In this document: positions 1 through 8,578 of the stretch, one piece after another
How positions within the stretch are numbered: position 1 is the first letter of the stretch
How the letters are laid out: each line of letters opens with the position of its first letter
From: Acidovorax sp. sic0104
Lineage (GTDB): Bacteria; Pseudomonadota; Gammaproteobacteria; Burkholderiales; Burkholderiaceae_C
Assembly (NCBI RefSeq): GCF_019219095.1
Contig: NZ_JAHUWH010000001.1
Span: 186,001 to 250,000 of the forward strand
Reading direction: 5' to 3'
Length of the DNA: 64,000 nt
Notes under the pieces: generated by a model
Database searches by the model: none
What the model saw: the letters and a program-made list of their open reading frames with translations, nothing else
Told to the model about the DNA's origin: nothing
Made by a program: the position numbers and the translations under genes

Positions 1-137
1 ACGGAGTCCCCCAGGAATTCAAGGCGCTCGTTGTGGTCGGCCGAGAAACTTCGGTGTGTCGTGGCGCGCTGCAGAAGCGCCGGATTGGAAAAAACATGCT
101 GCAGGCGAGCCTGCAGCGATTGAAGGCCTGGATGCAC
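1..137 (-). CDS. rnc: Ribonuclease III, N-terminal 45 codons (runs off the window)
   Basis: Only the amino end is present; the gene continues past position 1. The visible protein reads through the RNase III signature, with [19 protein letters not shown] at residues 27-45, the first catalytic-domain helix and the ERLEFLGD signature motif. RNase III cleaves double-stranded RNA in rRNA and mRNA processing. The only plausible start is GTG at 135-137, whose first G is also the last base of the upstream gene's TAG stop, so the two reading frames overlap by one base and are probably translationally coupled. The order lepA-lepB-DUF4845-rnc is standard in Burkholderiales. Confidence 0.95.
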   Translation of the reverse strand, partial: MHPGLQSLQARLQHVFSNPALLQRATTHRSFSADHNERLEFLGDS

Positions 138-502
138 TACTTGGTCTGTCCTTCAAAGCGGTAGACAAGAAACGCCGGGCCCGCCAGGGCGATTTCGCGG
201 GAGTACTTGAAGGAAACCACGGTCTTGTCACCGCGCTTGGTGATCTCAAGGTCCTTGGCCTGCACGGAGCTGATGTTGTCGATGGCCGCTGCACGCTCGT
301 AGACATTGCGGATGTCAGCCACGGTCGAGCCCTCTCTGGCAGCCTTGCCTGCCGCCTTGCCGATGGCCTGGTACTCCAGAAAGATGGGAACGGATTGGCC
401 GCCGATCGCAAATGCAGCGACTGCGATCAGCCCAATGAAGATCACGCCGATGAACGACAGCCCGCGCTGGCGAGAGCGGCTCACGGATTGGTTGCGACGC
501 AT
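137..502 (-). CDS. DUF4845 family single-pass membrane protein
   Basis: This is a 121-residue protein with a short basic amino end, one strongly hydrophobic segment at about residues 14-35 ([18 protein letters not shown]) and a small extracytoplasmic domain. That is the DUF4845 pattern, reminiscent of the pilin-like N-terminus. The family has no settled function but is conserved between lepB and rnc in betaproteobacteria. The ATG at 500-502 is preceded by a strong GAGGGG ribosome-binding site. It is transcribed with lepA and lepB, and its stop overlaps the rnc start. Confidence 0.88.
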   Translation of the reverse strand: MRRNQSVSRSRQRGLSFIGVIFIGLIAVAAFAIGGQSVPIFLEYQAIGKAAGKAAREGSTVADIRNVYERAAAIDNISSVQAKDLEITKRGDKTVVSFKYSREIALAGPAFLVYRFEGQTK

Positions 503-541
503 TGTTGTTTCCCCCTCAGTTGGTGTTGAGCCGCTTGGCCG

Positions 542-1519
542 TCACTTGAACGAACCGATGCGCTTGAGATTACCGAAATTCATCCACACGAAAAAGGCCC
601 GGCCGACAATGTTGCCTTCCGGCACGAAACCCCAGTAACGCGAGTCCAGGGAGTTGTCCCGGTTGTCACCCATCATGAAGTAGTGCCCCTCGGGGACCTT
701 GCAGACGACGCCTTCGACACTGTAGCGGCAGTTCTGGCGGTTCGCAAAGTTGGAAGCGCCCTGTATGAACGCCGGAACATCCGGGTTGTTGAGCAAGCGG
801 TGCGGGTGATCGCCAAGCTGTTCTTCGAACTGCTTGAAGTAGCGCATCGAATCTTCTTCGAAGAAGTCGGGCATGGCCTTCGTGTCCACGGCCTTGCCGT
901 TGATCGTCAGGCGCTTGTTCAGGTAGGCCACCTCGTCTCCCGGCACGCCCACCACCCGCTTGATGTAGTCCAGGCTGGGCTGCGGCGGATAGCGGAACAC
1001 GAGCACGTCACCGCGCTCGGGCTTGTTGCCTTCGATGATCTTGGTATGGATCACCGGCAGACGCACACCATAGGTGAACTTGTTCACCAGGATCAGGTCG
1101 CCCACTAGCAGCGTGGGGATCATCGATCCGGAGGGGATCTTGAAGGGCTCGAACAGGAAGGAGCGCAGCAGGAAGACGACAACGATGACGGGAAACAGGC
1201 CCGCAGTCCAATCGAGCCACCATGGCTGCATGAGCAGGCGGCCCTTGGCCTCCTGGACATCCAGGTCCACTTTCTGGATGCCCATGCGATCGAGTTCGGC
1301 CCGACGCTCGATTGCAGCGTCCTCCACCGCCTGGGCCGCACGCCGGCGCTGCGGCAGGAAATAGAACCGTTCTGCAAGCCAATAGGCGCCCGTCACCACC
1401 GTCGCGAGAAACAGCAGCAGGGCGAAGTTTCCTTCGATGGCACCAAAGTACCAGGCACCGATGTAGCCGGCAAACACGGCCAGCACCGCGGAGGTGAGGA
1501 TCTGCATGAACTGAAGCAT
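542..1519 (-). CDS. lepB: Signal peptidase I
   Basis: This 325-residue inner-membrane serine peptidase removes signal peptides from Sec- and Tat-exported proteins. The catalytic Ser is S132 in PSGSMIPTL, and the general-base Lys is K187 in DYIKRVVGVPGD. The C-terminal box GDNRDNSLDSRYWG is intact. Two membrane segments precede the periplasmic domain (about residues 7-50 and 107-122). The start is ATG at 1517-1519, which overlaps the lepA TGA stop by one base (TGATG). A TTG one codon earlier is the alternative but less likely. The gene is coupled to lepA as in E. coli. Confidence 0.97.
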   Translation of the reverse strand: MLQFMQILTSAVLAVFAGYIGAWYFGAIEGNFALLLFLATVVTGAYWLAERFYFLPQRRRAAQAVEDAAIERRAELDRMGIQKVDLDVQEAKGRLLMQPWWLDWTAGLFPVIVVVFLLRSFLFEPFKIPSGSMIPTLLVGDLILVNKFTYGVRLPVIHTKIIEGNKPERGDVLVFRYPPQPSLDYIKRVVGVPGDEVAYLNKRLTINGKAVDTKAMPDFFEEDSMRYFKQFEEQLGDHPHRLLNNPDVPAFIQGASNFANRQNCRYSVEGVVCKVPEGHYFMMGDNRDNSLDSRYWGFVPEGNIVGRAFFVWMNFGNLKRIGSFK

Positions 1520-3327
1520 CAATCTTCCACCTGCAAAATGGCCAGGAAAGCCTCTTGGGGCACTTCGACCGATCCGATTTGTTTCATGCGTTTCTTGCCT
1601 GCCTTCTGCTTCTCAAGGAGCTTGCGCTTGCGGGTGATGTCACCGCCGTAGCATTTTGCCAGCACGTTCTTGCGCAGCGCCTTGATGGTTTCGCGCGCGA
1701 TGATGTTGGCGCCGATGGCCGCCTGAATGGCCACGTCGTACATCTGACGGCTGATGATCTCGCGCATCTTGCCCACCACGGCACGGCCGCGGTACTGCGA
1801 TTGCGAGCGGTGGACGATGATCGACAGGGCGTCCACCTTCTCGCCGTTGAGCAGGATGTCCACCTTGACCACGTCGGACGGGCGGTACTCCTTGAACTCG
1901 TAGTCCATCGAGGCGTAGCCGCGCGATACCGACTTGAGCTTGTCGAAGAAGTCGAGCACGATTTCGCCGAGCGGCATGTCGTACGTCAGCATCACCTGGC
2001 GGCCGTGGTAAGCCATGTTGATCTGAACGCCCCGCTTCTGATTGGCCAGCGTCATCACAGGGCCAACGTAGTCCTGGGGCATGTACAGATGCACCGTGAC
2101 GATGGGCTCTCTGACCTCTTCCAGCCGGCCCTGGTCGGGCATCTTGGAGGGGTTCTCGACCATGATGATCTCGCCGTCGGCCTTGACCACCTGGTAGACC
2201 ACGCTGGGCGCAGTGGTGATGAGGTCCTGGTCGAACTCGCGCTCGAGACGTTCCTGCACGATCTCCATGTGCAGCAGGCCCAGGAAGCCGCAGCGAAATC
2301 CAAAGCCCAGCGCCTGGCTCACCTCAGGCTCGTAATGCAGCGACGCATCGTTGAGCTTGAGTTTTTCGAGCGCATCGCGCAGCGAGTCGTACTCGCTGGC
2401 TTCGGTGGGGTACAGGCCCGCGAACACCTGGGGCTGGATTTCCTTGAAACCGGGCAGCGCCTCGGCTGCAGGGCCTGCGTTATTGGGCAGCTTCTTTTCC
2501 AGCGTGATGGTGTCGCCCACCTTCGCGGCCTGCAGTTCCTTGATCCCCGCGATGATGTAGCCCACCTGGCCCGCATCCAGCGAATCGCGCGGCTCGTTGG
2601 CGGGCGTAAAGACGCCGAGATTGTCCGCGTTGTACACCGCGCCCGTGGCCATCATCTTGATGCGCTCGCCCTTGAGCAGGCGGCCATCCACGACACGCAC
2701 CAGCATCACAACGCCCACGTAGCTGTCGAACCAGCTGTCGATGATCATCGCGCGCAGCGGGCCTTCGGCCTTGCCGCGCGGCGCCGGCACCTTGGCGACG
2801 ATGGCTTCGAGGATCTCATCGATGCCCATGCCGGTCTTGGCCGAGCAGGGAATGGCATCGGTCGCATCGATGCCGATCACGTCTTCGATCTCGGCCTTGG
2901 CGTTGTCGGGATCTGCGTTGGGCAGATCCATCTTGTTGAGCACAGGCACAACTTCCACGCCGAGGTCCAGCGCCGTATAGCAGTTGGCCACCGTCTGCGC
3001 TTCCACTCCCTGCGATGCATCGACAACGAGCAGCGCACCTTCACATGCGGACAGCGAGCGGCTCACCTCGTACGAGAAATCAACGTGGCCCGGCGTGTCG
3101 ATCAGGTTGAGGTTGTAGACCTGCCCATCCAGGGCCTTGTACTGCAACGCCGCGGTCTGCGCCTTGATGGTTATCCCACGCTCTTTTTCGATGTCCATCG
3201 AGTCGAGCACCTGGGCTTCCATGTCTCGCTCTGCGAGCCCACCACAGCGCTGGATCAAACGATCCGCAAGCGTCGACTTGCCATGGTCGATGTGCGCGAT
3301 GATGGAAAAATTTCTGATGTGGTTCAT
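1519..3327 (-). CDS. lepA: Elongation factor 4 (LepA), ribosome-associated GTPase
   Basis: The protein is 602 residues, the usual family length. The G1 loop is AHIDHGKST at residues 11-19. The remaining GTPase motifs (DTPGH, NKMDLP) and the LepA-specific C-terminal region ending in a Lys/Arg-rich helix are present. LepA acts on the ribosome in initiation and 30S biogenesis and was earlier proposed to back-translocate. ATG at 3325-3327 is chosen over the in-frame TTG immediately before it. A strong intrinsic terminator ends about 44 bases upstream of the start, so lepA needs either its own promoter in 3328-3371 or read-through. Confidence 0.98.
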   Translation of the reverse strand: MNHIRNFSIIAHIDHGKSTLADRLIQRCGGLAERDMEAQVLDSMDIEKERGITIKAQTAALQYKALDGQVYNLNLIDTPGHVDFSYEVSRSLSACEGALLVVDASQGVEAQTVANCYTALDLGVEVVPVLNKMDLPNADPDNAKAEIEDVIGIDATDAIPCSAKTGMGIDEILEAIVAKVPAPRGKAEGPLRAMIIDSWFDSYVGVVMLVRVVDGRLLKGERIKMMATGAVYNADNLGVFTPANEPRDSLDAGQVGYIIAGIKELQAAKVGDTITLEKKLPNNAGPAAEALPGFKEIQPQVFAGLYPTEASEYDSLRDALEKLKLNDASLHYEPEVSQALGFGFRCGFLGLLHMEIVQERLEREFDQDLITTAPSVVYQVVKADGEIIMVENPSKMPDQGRLEEVREPIVTVHLYMPQDYVGPVMTLANQKRGVQINMAYHGRQVMLTYDMPLGEIVLDFFDKLKSVSRGYASMDYEFKEYRPSDVVKVDILLNGEKVDALSIIVHRSQSQYRGRAVVGKMREIISRQMYDVAIQAAIGANIIARETIKALRKNVLAKCYGGDITRKRKLLEKQKAGKKRMKQIGSVEVPQEAFLAILQVED

Positions 3328-3370
3328 CAACGAAAAACGTCAAGTGATTGAATTAAAACGGCGCACACAA

Positions 3371-3403
3371 GAAAAAAGGGCGCGTCGAATGGCGACGCGC
3401 CCT
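3371..3403 (-). terminator. Rho-independent terminator upstream of lepA
   Basis: On the minus strand there is an 11-bp perfect stem (AGGGCGCGTCG / CGACGCGCCCT), a 5-base loop and then six T residues. It lies about 440 bases beyond the mucD stop and about 44 bases before the lepA ATG. It therefore either terminates the rpoE-mucD transcript late, terminates an unannotated short RNA, or attenuates lepA. Confidence 0.85.
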
Positions 3404-3518
3404 GAACCAACAATCATTGGCAACTGCGATAGTTGGAACTTCATTGTAGGCAAAAAGCCCGCCGAAAAAAGCCCGCCCGACTGCATCCAAGGGGAGTTGT
3501 CACGGTGCAACAGGAATT

Positions 3519-3586
3519 TTATACACAGCTTATACACAGTTGACGTATCAGCAACGCTGAACAACTTGTGGGTGAGCTGTGGATCA
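3519..3586. other. Cluster of DnaA-box-like nonamers
   Basis: TTATACACA occurs twice, at 3519-3527 and 3530-3538. Both are exact fits to TTATNCACA, and they are spaced 11 bp apart so they lie on one face of the helix. On the opposite strand TGATCCACA (3578-3586) differs from TTATCCACA by one base, and CACCCACAA (3566-3574) is a weaker match. No dnaA, dnaN or other origin gene is nearby, so this is not proposed as oriC. On the minus strand the same bases contain TATAAA and TATAAG, which could be -10 elements instead. Confidence 0.4.
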
Positions 3587-3839
3587 GCTGTGCATTGCAC
3601 GCGACCATCCCGCATCGTGAACCCGGCGCCGTTCGATATACAGTTAAAGGTTGAACAGGTGCCTATATTCTATCGAAATTGATTGATAGCATGCCACTCA
3701 TGTGAGCGAAAGCTAACTTCAAAACGATCCAAAGACTTTGTGATGGCCTATCAAAAATAGTGGCGCATCCCCAAAGGCTTGGCGGCGAAGGGGTCATGTC
3801 GGGCGGTCACAGCCCCTTCACAAAGGCCCTCTTCGCCGG

Positions 3840-5312
3840 CTATCGAGCGGGACGGATCAGCGCGTACTGGGCCCATTCGCCACGGCGATACAGCACGTTG
3901 ATCGGCTTGGCCTTGTCAGCCTTCGACAAAACGGCTTCGAACTCCTTCACACCTGCGACCTCCGTATTGGCAATCGACAGGATCACGTCCCCTTCTCGCA
4001 GGCCGGCCCGCGCTGCGGCATCGGTGGCGGACGCCACTACCACGCCGCCCTTGATCTTGAGCTCCTTCTTCTGCGCGTCGGTCAGCTCCGTCACCGCAAG
4101 CCCCACCTGCTGCGCCGCGGCAGACGCCTTGGGTTTTTCCTCGCGCTCCGGCGCCTTCGCCACAGCCTTGTCCGGCTCGATCTCCGCGATGGTGATGCCC
4201 AGGTCGCGCGTGGCGCCCCGGCGAAAGACCGTCACGGTGCTCTTGCTGCCCGGCTTGGTATTGCCCACCAGGCGCGGCAGATCCCCGACCTTGTCGATCG
4301 CCTTGCCGTCAAAGCGCGTGATGATGTCTCCGGCCTCCACGCCAGCCTTGTCAGCGGGAGAGCCCGCCTCGACACCCGTCACCAAAGCCCCCTGCGGCTT
4401 GCCCAGGCCGATGGACTCCGCCACATCACGGGTGACCTGTCCTATCTGGACACCGATACGGCCGCGCGTCACGCGGCCGGTCGCGCGCAGTTGCTCACTC
4501 ACGCGGATCGCTTCATCCATGGGAATGGCGAACGATATGCCCATGAAACCGCCCGAGCGCGAGTAGATCTGGCTGTTGATACCAACCACCTCTCCCCGCA
4601 TGTTGATCAGCGGCCCGCCCGAGTTGCCCGGATTGATCGCCACGTCGGTCTGGATGAAAGGCAGATAGTCTCCCGTGTCGCGCTGCTTGGCGCTCACGAT
4701 TCCCGCAGTGACGGTATTCTCCAGCCCGAAGGGAGAACCGATGGCCATCACCCATTCGCCCACGCGAAGGCGGTTCAGATCACCCACCTTGACTGCCGGT
4801 AGGCCGGTGGCCTCAATCTTCACCACGGCGACGTCGGTGCGCTTGTCTGCACCGATGATCCTGGCCTTGAACTCACGCTTGTCCGTGAGCGTCACGATGA
4901 CTTCGTCAGCACCTTCCACCACGTGAGCATTGGTCATCACGAACCCGTCGGCCGTCAAGATGAAGCCTGAGCCGACGCCGCGTGGTTGCGCCTCTTCTTC
5001 CTGCTGCGGACGCTGAGGGCGCTGCTGCCTCGGCACGTTCGGGATGGGCACGCCGAAACGCTTGAAAAATTCGAGCATCTCTTCGTCCATGCCGTTGGCC
5101 CCCGCCCGGCTCGACGCCTTCTCCACGGTGCGGATGTTGACCACCGAAGGCCCTACCTGGTCCACCAGATCGGTGAAATCGGGAAGACCTCGCACGGCGG
5201 CGGCAGGTTGCGCCATCGCAGCATGCGGCAGCAACCCTGCCGTGCCTGCCACACCCACCAACACCGATGCGAGCGCCCAGGAGCGCAGCACGGTTCGATC
5301 GAACTTCGACAT
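3840..5312 (-). CDS. mucD: Periplasmic serine endoprotease, DegP/MucD type
   Basis: The mature protein is a 490-residue HtrA protease with chaperone activity that clears misfolded envelope proteins. The signal peptide is at residues 1-34 (cleavage near AMAQP). The trypsin-like domain carries the triad H130 (TNAHVVE), D160 (RTDVAVV) and S231 (NPGNSGGPL), followed by two PDZ domains. A Gln/Pro/Glu-rich loop lies near residues 96-110. The start is ATG at 5310-5312, with AAAGGTC upstream; an in-frame ATG 12 codons earlier lacks a ribosome-binding site. As in Pseudomonas, it closes the rpoE-rseA-rseB cluster and is expected to be part of the envelope-stress response. Confidence 0.95.
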   Translation of the reverse strand: MSKFDRTVLRSWALASVLVGVAGTAGLLPHAAMAQPAAAVRGLPDFTDLVDQVGPSVVNIRTVEKASSRAGANGMDEEMLEFFKRFGVPIPNVPRQQRPQRPQQEEEAQPRGVGSGFILTADGFVMTNAHVVEGADEVIVTLTDKREFKARIIGADKRTDVAVVKIEATGLPAVKVGDLNRLRVGEWVMAIGSPFGLENTVTAGIVSAKQRDTGDYLPFIQTDVAINPGNSGGPLINMRGEVVGINSQIYSRSGGFMGISFAIPMDEAIRVSEQLRATGRVTRGRIGVQIGQVTRDVAESIGLGKPQGALVTGVEAGSPADKAGVEAGDIITRFDGKAIDKVGDLPRLVGNTKPGSKSTVTVFRRGATRDLGITIAEIEPDKAVAKAPEREEKPKASAAAQQVGLAVTELTDAQKKELKIKGGVVVASATDAAARAGLREGDVILSIANTEVAGVKEFEAVLSKADKAKPINVLYRRGEWAQYALIRPAR

Positions 5313-5463
5313 CTTTGACCTTTCGTGAAATATGACGAATGCCGTCAATACAACTGTATGTAACTGTGAAGAGTGTGCGACCGATTGGTTCCCCCGCAGG
5401 GGCTGTATCGCTTGCCTGCAAGCGCATGCAGGGGCGGCGCCCTACCAGAGCGCCGGAGACGCA

Positions 5464-6540
5464 TCACCGTATGCGCTCGAGCTGCCCCGCAAAGAGGCGC
5501 AATGTCTGCATGGGCACTTCGCCGACCACAGTCAGCCACACATCCGGCGCGATCTTCTGGGCCAGCAATTGCGTGGCCCCCATGCTGGAGACCTGTGGCT
5601 GCGCCGGATGGCGCTGCGCGTCGAATGACTCCATGAACAATGACACCGATGCCAGGCCATCGGAATAGAGGCACTGCAGCACCCCCTGTGCATCGTCAGT
5701 GGCGGACACCGCCCGCTTGTGGCAGCTGACCGGAACAAAGCCCGCCACGGGCTGCCGCAAGGCCCAGCCTTCTTCCTTTGCGGTTGTCCTGACCACCGCG
5801 GGAGCGACCACCTTGTAGCCGGAGGTGGCATCCATGAGACGCGAGAGCTGCTCGACCCGCACTGCGGCATGAAGGTCCAGCTCCGAAAAGGCCGACTGCT
5901 CCAGCACCCGCCCGTCAGGCCCTAGTGTCTGCAGCTTTACGACCAGACCTGTTTCCTTTTCGCTCCACAACCGGTATCCAAACCTGAGGCCATCGAGAGG
6001 CTTGAACCACACGACATCGGCGGCCAGGCCAGCCACCCGCTCGTGGCCCAGGAACTTCGAGACATAGAACTGGGAAATGGACGCCCCGTCGACAGCAGGA
6101 ACGCGCGGAAAAAGCCCCGCCGCATCGCGCCGGTCCATGCGCACCACGCGCGTTTGCGGCCAGAAGGTCCGAACCTCGTCGTTGCGTCTGAAGATCACGC
6201 GTGGCGTGCCGCTCAGGACCTCTACCTGCTCCAACTGCTGCTGGGCGTCGCAGGCCTGCCAGATCCGCGAACTGGCCATGGCACCGCTGGCGGACAGGAC
6301 CACAAAAGTCCCGACATACGGCCTGGCACAGGGCGCGCGGTGCATGCGCTCTATCCACTGGGCGACATTGCGGTCCGCGGGGGCTGCGGACTCGCTCGCC
6401 GACGGCGCTGCGGATCCCGCCTGCGGCGCGCTCACTGCGCACGAAATTCCCAGCGAACACAATGCCGCCAGGGCCGACACCCTGAGCCATCGATACGAAG
6501 ACATCACGGGGCTGATGACGGCGACTCCTGAAGGGCTCAT
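5464..6540 (-). CDS. rseB: Sigma-E regulatory protein RseB/MucB
   Basis: This periplasmic protein binds the anti-sigma factor RseA and shields it from site-1 proteolysis, responding to mislocalised lipids and lipoproteins. A signal sequence (WLRVSALAALCSLGISC) is followed by the two-domain MucB/RseB fold, with recognisable SSRIWQACDAQQQLEQVEVLSG and a C-terminal domain with VPVSC. The product is about 358 residues. The start at ATG 6538-6540 has AAGG upstream; ATG 6502-6504 is an alternative that puts the signal peptide right at the amino end. It follows rseA closely and precedes mucD by about 150 bases containing short palindromes (for example CGCTTGC/GCAAGCG at 5409-5424). Confidence 0.93.
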   Translation of the reverse strand: MSPSGVAVISPVMSSYRWLRVSALAALCSLGISCAVSAPQAGSAAPSASESAAPADRNVAQWIERMHRAPCARPYVGTFVVLSASGAMASSRIWQACDAQQQLEQVEVLSGTPRVIFRRNDEVRTFWPQTRVVRMDRRDAAGLFPRVPAVDGASISQFYVSKFLGHERVAGLAADVVWFKPLDGLRFGYRLWSEKETGLVVKLQTLGPDGRVLEQSAFSELDLHAAVRVEQLSRLMDATSGYKVVAPAVVRTTAKEEGWALRQPVAGFVPVSCHKRAVSATDDAQGVLQCLYSDGLASVSLFMESFDAQRHPAQPQVSSMGATQLLAQKIAPDVWLTVVGEVPMQTLRLFAGQLERIR

Positions 6541-6573
6541 CGCGTGGCCTTGATGCCGATCACAGCCGTGCAA

Positions 6574-7239
6574 TCAACGGCTGGGAGTCTCGAAAGTGGC
6601 ATTGCGCAAGAAACCCGCAGGCATTTGCAAAGCCGAGGTGCTGCCAAACTGCTTGTGTGCGGCCAGCAACTCATCCAGGCGGGGGTCACGGATCATGACC
6701 TGCTGGCCTTCCGCATCGGCGACCGCCACGACGGGCGCCGCCGGCACGCCGGCTGCACGATCTGCGGATTGGGCCAACTGCGCGCCTGCGGGAGCCTGCC
6801 CAGGGCCTGCCTGAAGGCTCTCCACAGACGCCCAGCCGATGGCCGCAACAGCGGCCAGGGACGCGAATCCTGCGGCCATCTTCCAGCGGAAAACAGAGGC
6901 ATTCGCAGCCGCCGTGGATGCAGGAGCCACCACCGCCACCTGCACGGGGTCTTGCATCCGGACAGGCAGAGGCTCCTTCGCTAGTTCCGTGCGCAGGCGG
7001 CTCATGAACCCGTCATCGACAGGCCGGGCCAGTTCAGGCGAGCGCAGAACGTCGCCCACCAGATGGTAAAGCTGCCACGTGGCGATGGCCTCGTCGTCCC
7101 GGCCGGCGTACGCCAGCGCATCAGCCAGCTCCACGCCCTGCAACTGCCCGTCCGCCATCGCAGACAACTGCTCTCGTCTGTCCATACCGCCCGCCACGGA
7201 GCGGTCCGCCAATTCGATGTTTGCTACAGCCTTGTTCAT
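6574..7239 (-). CDS. rseA: Anti-sigma E factor RseA/MucA
   Basis: This 221-residue single-pass membrane protein holds RpoE inactive. The cytoplasmic anti-sigma domain includes RREQLSAMADGQL (residues 21-33) and the WQLYHLVGDVLRS motif (55-67). The membrane segment is at about residues 121-137, with a periplasmic tail for RseB binding. The start is ATG at 7237-7239 with GAGGTGATGA upstream, only nine bases after the rpoE stop. The order sigma, anti-sigma, RseB, MucD is the usual one and implies autoregulated expression. Confidence 0.94.
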   Translation of the reverse strand: MNKAVANIELADRSVAGGMDRREQLSAMADGQLQGVELADALAYAGRDDEAIATWQLYHLVGDVLRSPELARPVDDGFMSRLRTELAKEPLPVRMQDPVQVAVVAPASTAAANASVFRWKMAAGFASLAAVAAIGWASVESLQAGPGQAPAGAQLAQSADRAAGVPAAPVVAVADAEGQQVMIRDPRLDELLAAHKQFGSTSALQMPAGFLRNATFETPSR

Positions 7240-7248
7240 TTCATCACC

Positions 7249-7875
7249 TCACCACCGTTTGCCCGACTGGTTTTCAAGCAAAGGACGCACCCGGGCCGAA
7301 ATGGCCTCCCGCGCCCGAAAAATCCGGGACCGGACCGTGCCGATGGGGCATCCCATGGCCAGAGCGATCTCGTCGTAACTCAGCCCTTCGATCTCGCGCA
7401 GCGTGACTGCCTGGCGCAGATCTTCGGGCAATGCCTCCATGGCCGCATTGACGGCTTGCGCGATTTCTCGCGCAGCGAGTACGGTTTCGGGGGTTTCTTC
7501 GCTGGTTAGTTCGTGTCCGAGGCGGGAAGTTTCATCTTCCTCGTCATTCCCCCGAAGCGCGTTCTCCGAGATGACCGGGTTGCGCTTCATATCCATGAGC
7601 GCCTTCTTGGCAGTATTGACCGCAATCCGGTACAGCCAGGTGTAGAACTGCGCCTCGCCCCGGAACTGGTGCAGCGCCCGGTAGGCGTGGATGAAGGTCT
7701 CCTGCGCGATGTCCGGGATCAGATCGGTATCGCGGACCATGCGGCCAATCAGCCGCTCGATGCGCCGCTGGTACTTGATGACCAGCAACTCGTAGGCACG
7801 CTGATCGCCCGCAACCGCGCGCTCCACCAGTTGGAGATCACTGTCTTCGGAGGGGGAAGGCGTATTTGCAGTCAT
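7249..7875 (-). CDS. rpoE: RNA polymerase sigma factor RpoE (ECF, envelope stress)
   Basis: This is a 208-residue ECF sigma factor. Region 2 covers about residues 17-90 (DIAQETFIHAYRAL, WLYRIAVNTAKKAL), and region 4 contains LREIEGLSYDEIALAMGCPIGTVRSR. The start is ATG at 7873-7875; upstream in-frame sequence is not sigma-like. It lies 13 bases after the stop of a YgfX-like gene and directly before rseA. It is released from RseA on envelope stress and normally activates its own operon, mucD and outer-membrane assembly genes. I did not find a convincing GAACTT-N16-TCTGA promoter upstream. Confidence 0.96.
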   Translation of the reverse strand: MTANTPSPSEDSDLQLVERAVAGDQRAYELLVIKYQRRIERLIGRMVRDTDLIPDIAQETFIHAYRALHQFRGEAQFYTWLYRIAVNTAKKALMDMKRNPVISENALRGNDEEDETSRLGHELTSEETPETVLAAREIAQAVNAAMEALPEDLRQAVTLREIEGLSYDEIALAMGCPIGTVRSRIFRAREAISARVRPLLENQSGKRW

Positions 7876-7888
7876 TGATACTTGGAAA

Positions 7889-8398
7889 TCACGCCCCACG
7901 GCTACCGGCCGGAGCGATTGCGTCAGGGTCCACGCCCGGCTTGGCGCGCGAATATACCGCACGGCGCATGTCCATCCAACGCTCTGGCTGGCCCGATCGC
8001 TCCAGCCACAAGCAAAGACCGCGGCGCCCAGCGGGCAAGACATGCACCCACAAGTGGGACTGCATGTCCAGAAAGACTGCGGGTGGGCCGGAAAGTGCCC
8101 AAGTTTCCTCTTGCGCCCGGCCAGTCAGCGTGACAACACTCCAGGCCTGCCCGTCCCAGTGGATGACGCCTGCGGGCTGGGTCAGCCAGAACTGGAGCGC
8201 ACAGCCCGCGGCCACCAGCCACAATGCGCCGGCCACCCCAGTTACCCAGGGGGCAGCAACTAGGCGGCTGCCTTGTACAAACCACGCGCCGAGCGCTGCG
8301 GCCCCCAAGAGGCCAGCGGCCAGGAGAAATAGCCCCAGCACCCCGCTGCGCCGAAACGGATACCGCACAGACGGGGCATTGCGCGCGAGCTTGCTCAT
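7889..8398 (-). CDS. YgfX (CptA)-like two-helix membrane protein
   Basis: This 169-residue protein has two adjacent hydrophobic segments (about residues 20-40 and 48-68). They are followed by a soluble C-terminal part with VIHWDGQAWSVV and LCLWLERSGQPERWMDMRRAVYS. That layout and those two motifs resemble E. coli YgfX (LRWQGQEWSIV and HLWLAADSMDEAEWRDLRRIL). YgfX is a small membrane protein normally paired with SdhE, but no sdhE is present here. In pseudomonads, as I recall, ygfX/sdhE/nadB also lie just upstream of rpoE, which supports the assignment. Similarity is judged by eye, so the family call is moderate. It is probably co-transcribed with rpoE (13-base gap). Confidence 0.62.
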   Translation of the reverse strand: MSKLARNAPSVRYPFRRSGVLGLFLLAAGLLGAAALGAWFVQGSRLVAAPWVTGVAGALWLVAAGCALQFWLTQPAGVIHWDGQAWSVVTLTGRAQEETWALSGPPAVFLDMQSHLWVHVLPAGRRGLCLWLERSGQPERWMDMRRAVYSRAKPGVDPDAIAPAGSRGA

Positions 8399-8578
8399 GA
8401 GGATGCGCACGCCATACCGGGCGCCCAAGGCGAAGCTGCAAGCGAGGCAGCGGCCTGCCGCACTGGCCGAGCGACCCTGACCGAGGGTCCGTCGACGGTG
8501 TGTTGCACCAAGTCTCCAGCGCGAGCATCCAATCCACCACACCGGCGCGTGCCTAGCGGCACGGCGCCAGCGGCAGTC

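Larger units (their letters stand above)
3328..3839. other. 512-base intergenic region between lepA and mucD
   Basis: I see no convincing protein-coding gene here. The region is noticeably more AT-rich than its surroundings. It holds a minus-strand intrinsic terminator (3371-3403), two copies of AAAAAGCCCGCC-like sequence near 3452-3477, a cluster of DnaA-box-like nonamers (3519-3586), and several short inverted repeats such as CTATC/GATAG near 3671-3689 and GAAGGGG/CCCCTTC at about 3787-3820. A short structured RNA ending at the terminator is possible, but I cannot point to a clear promoter for it. Confidence 0.6.

Noticed and set aside
1555..3351. A 598-codon plus-strand frame opposite lepA
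   Set aside because: Antisense shadow with repeated His/Asp/Val composition; LepA motifs are complete on the other strand.
3519..3586. Chromosomal replication origin
   Set aside because: DnaA-like boxes are present, but there is no dnaA, dnaN, rpmH or gidA neighbour and no extended AT-rich unwinding region.
5313..5463. RpoE-type promoter in front of mucD
   Set aside because: GGAACC with a TTCACA about 16 bases on is only a weak match to GAACTT/TCTGA, so I do not list it as a promoter.
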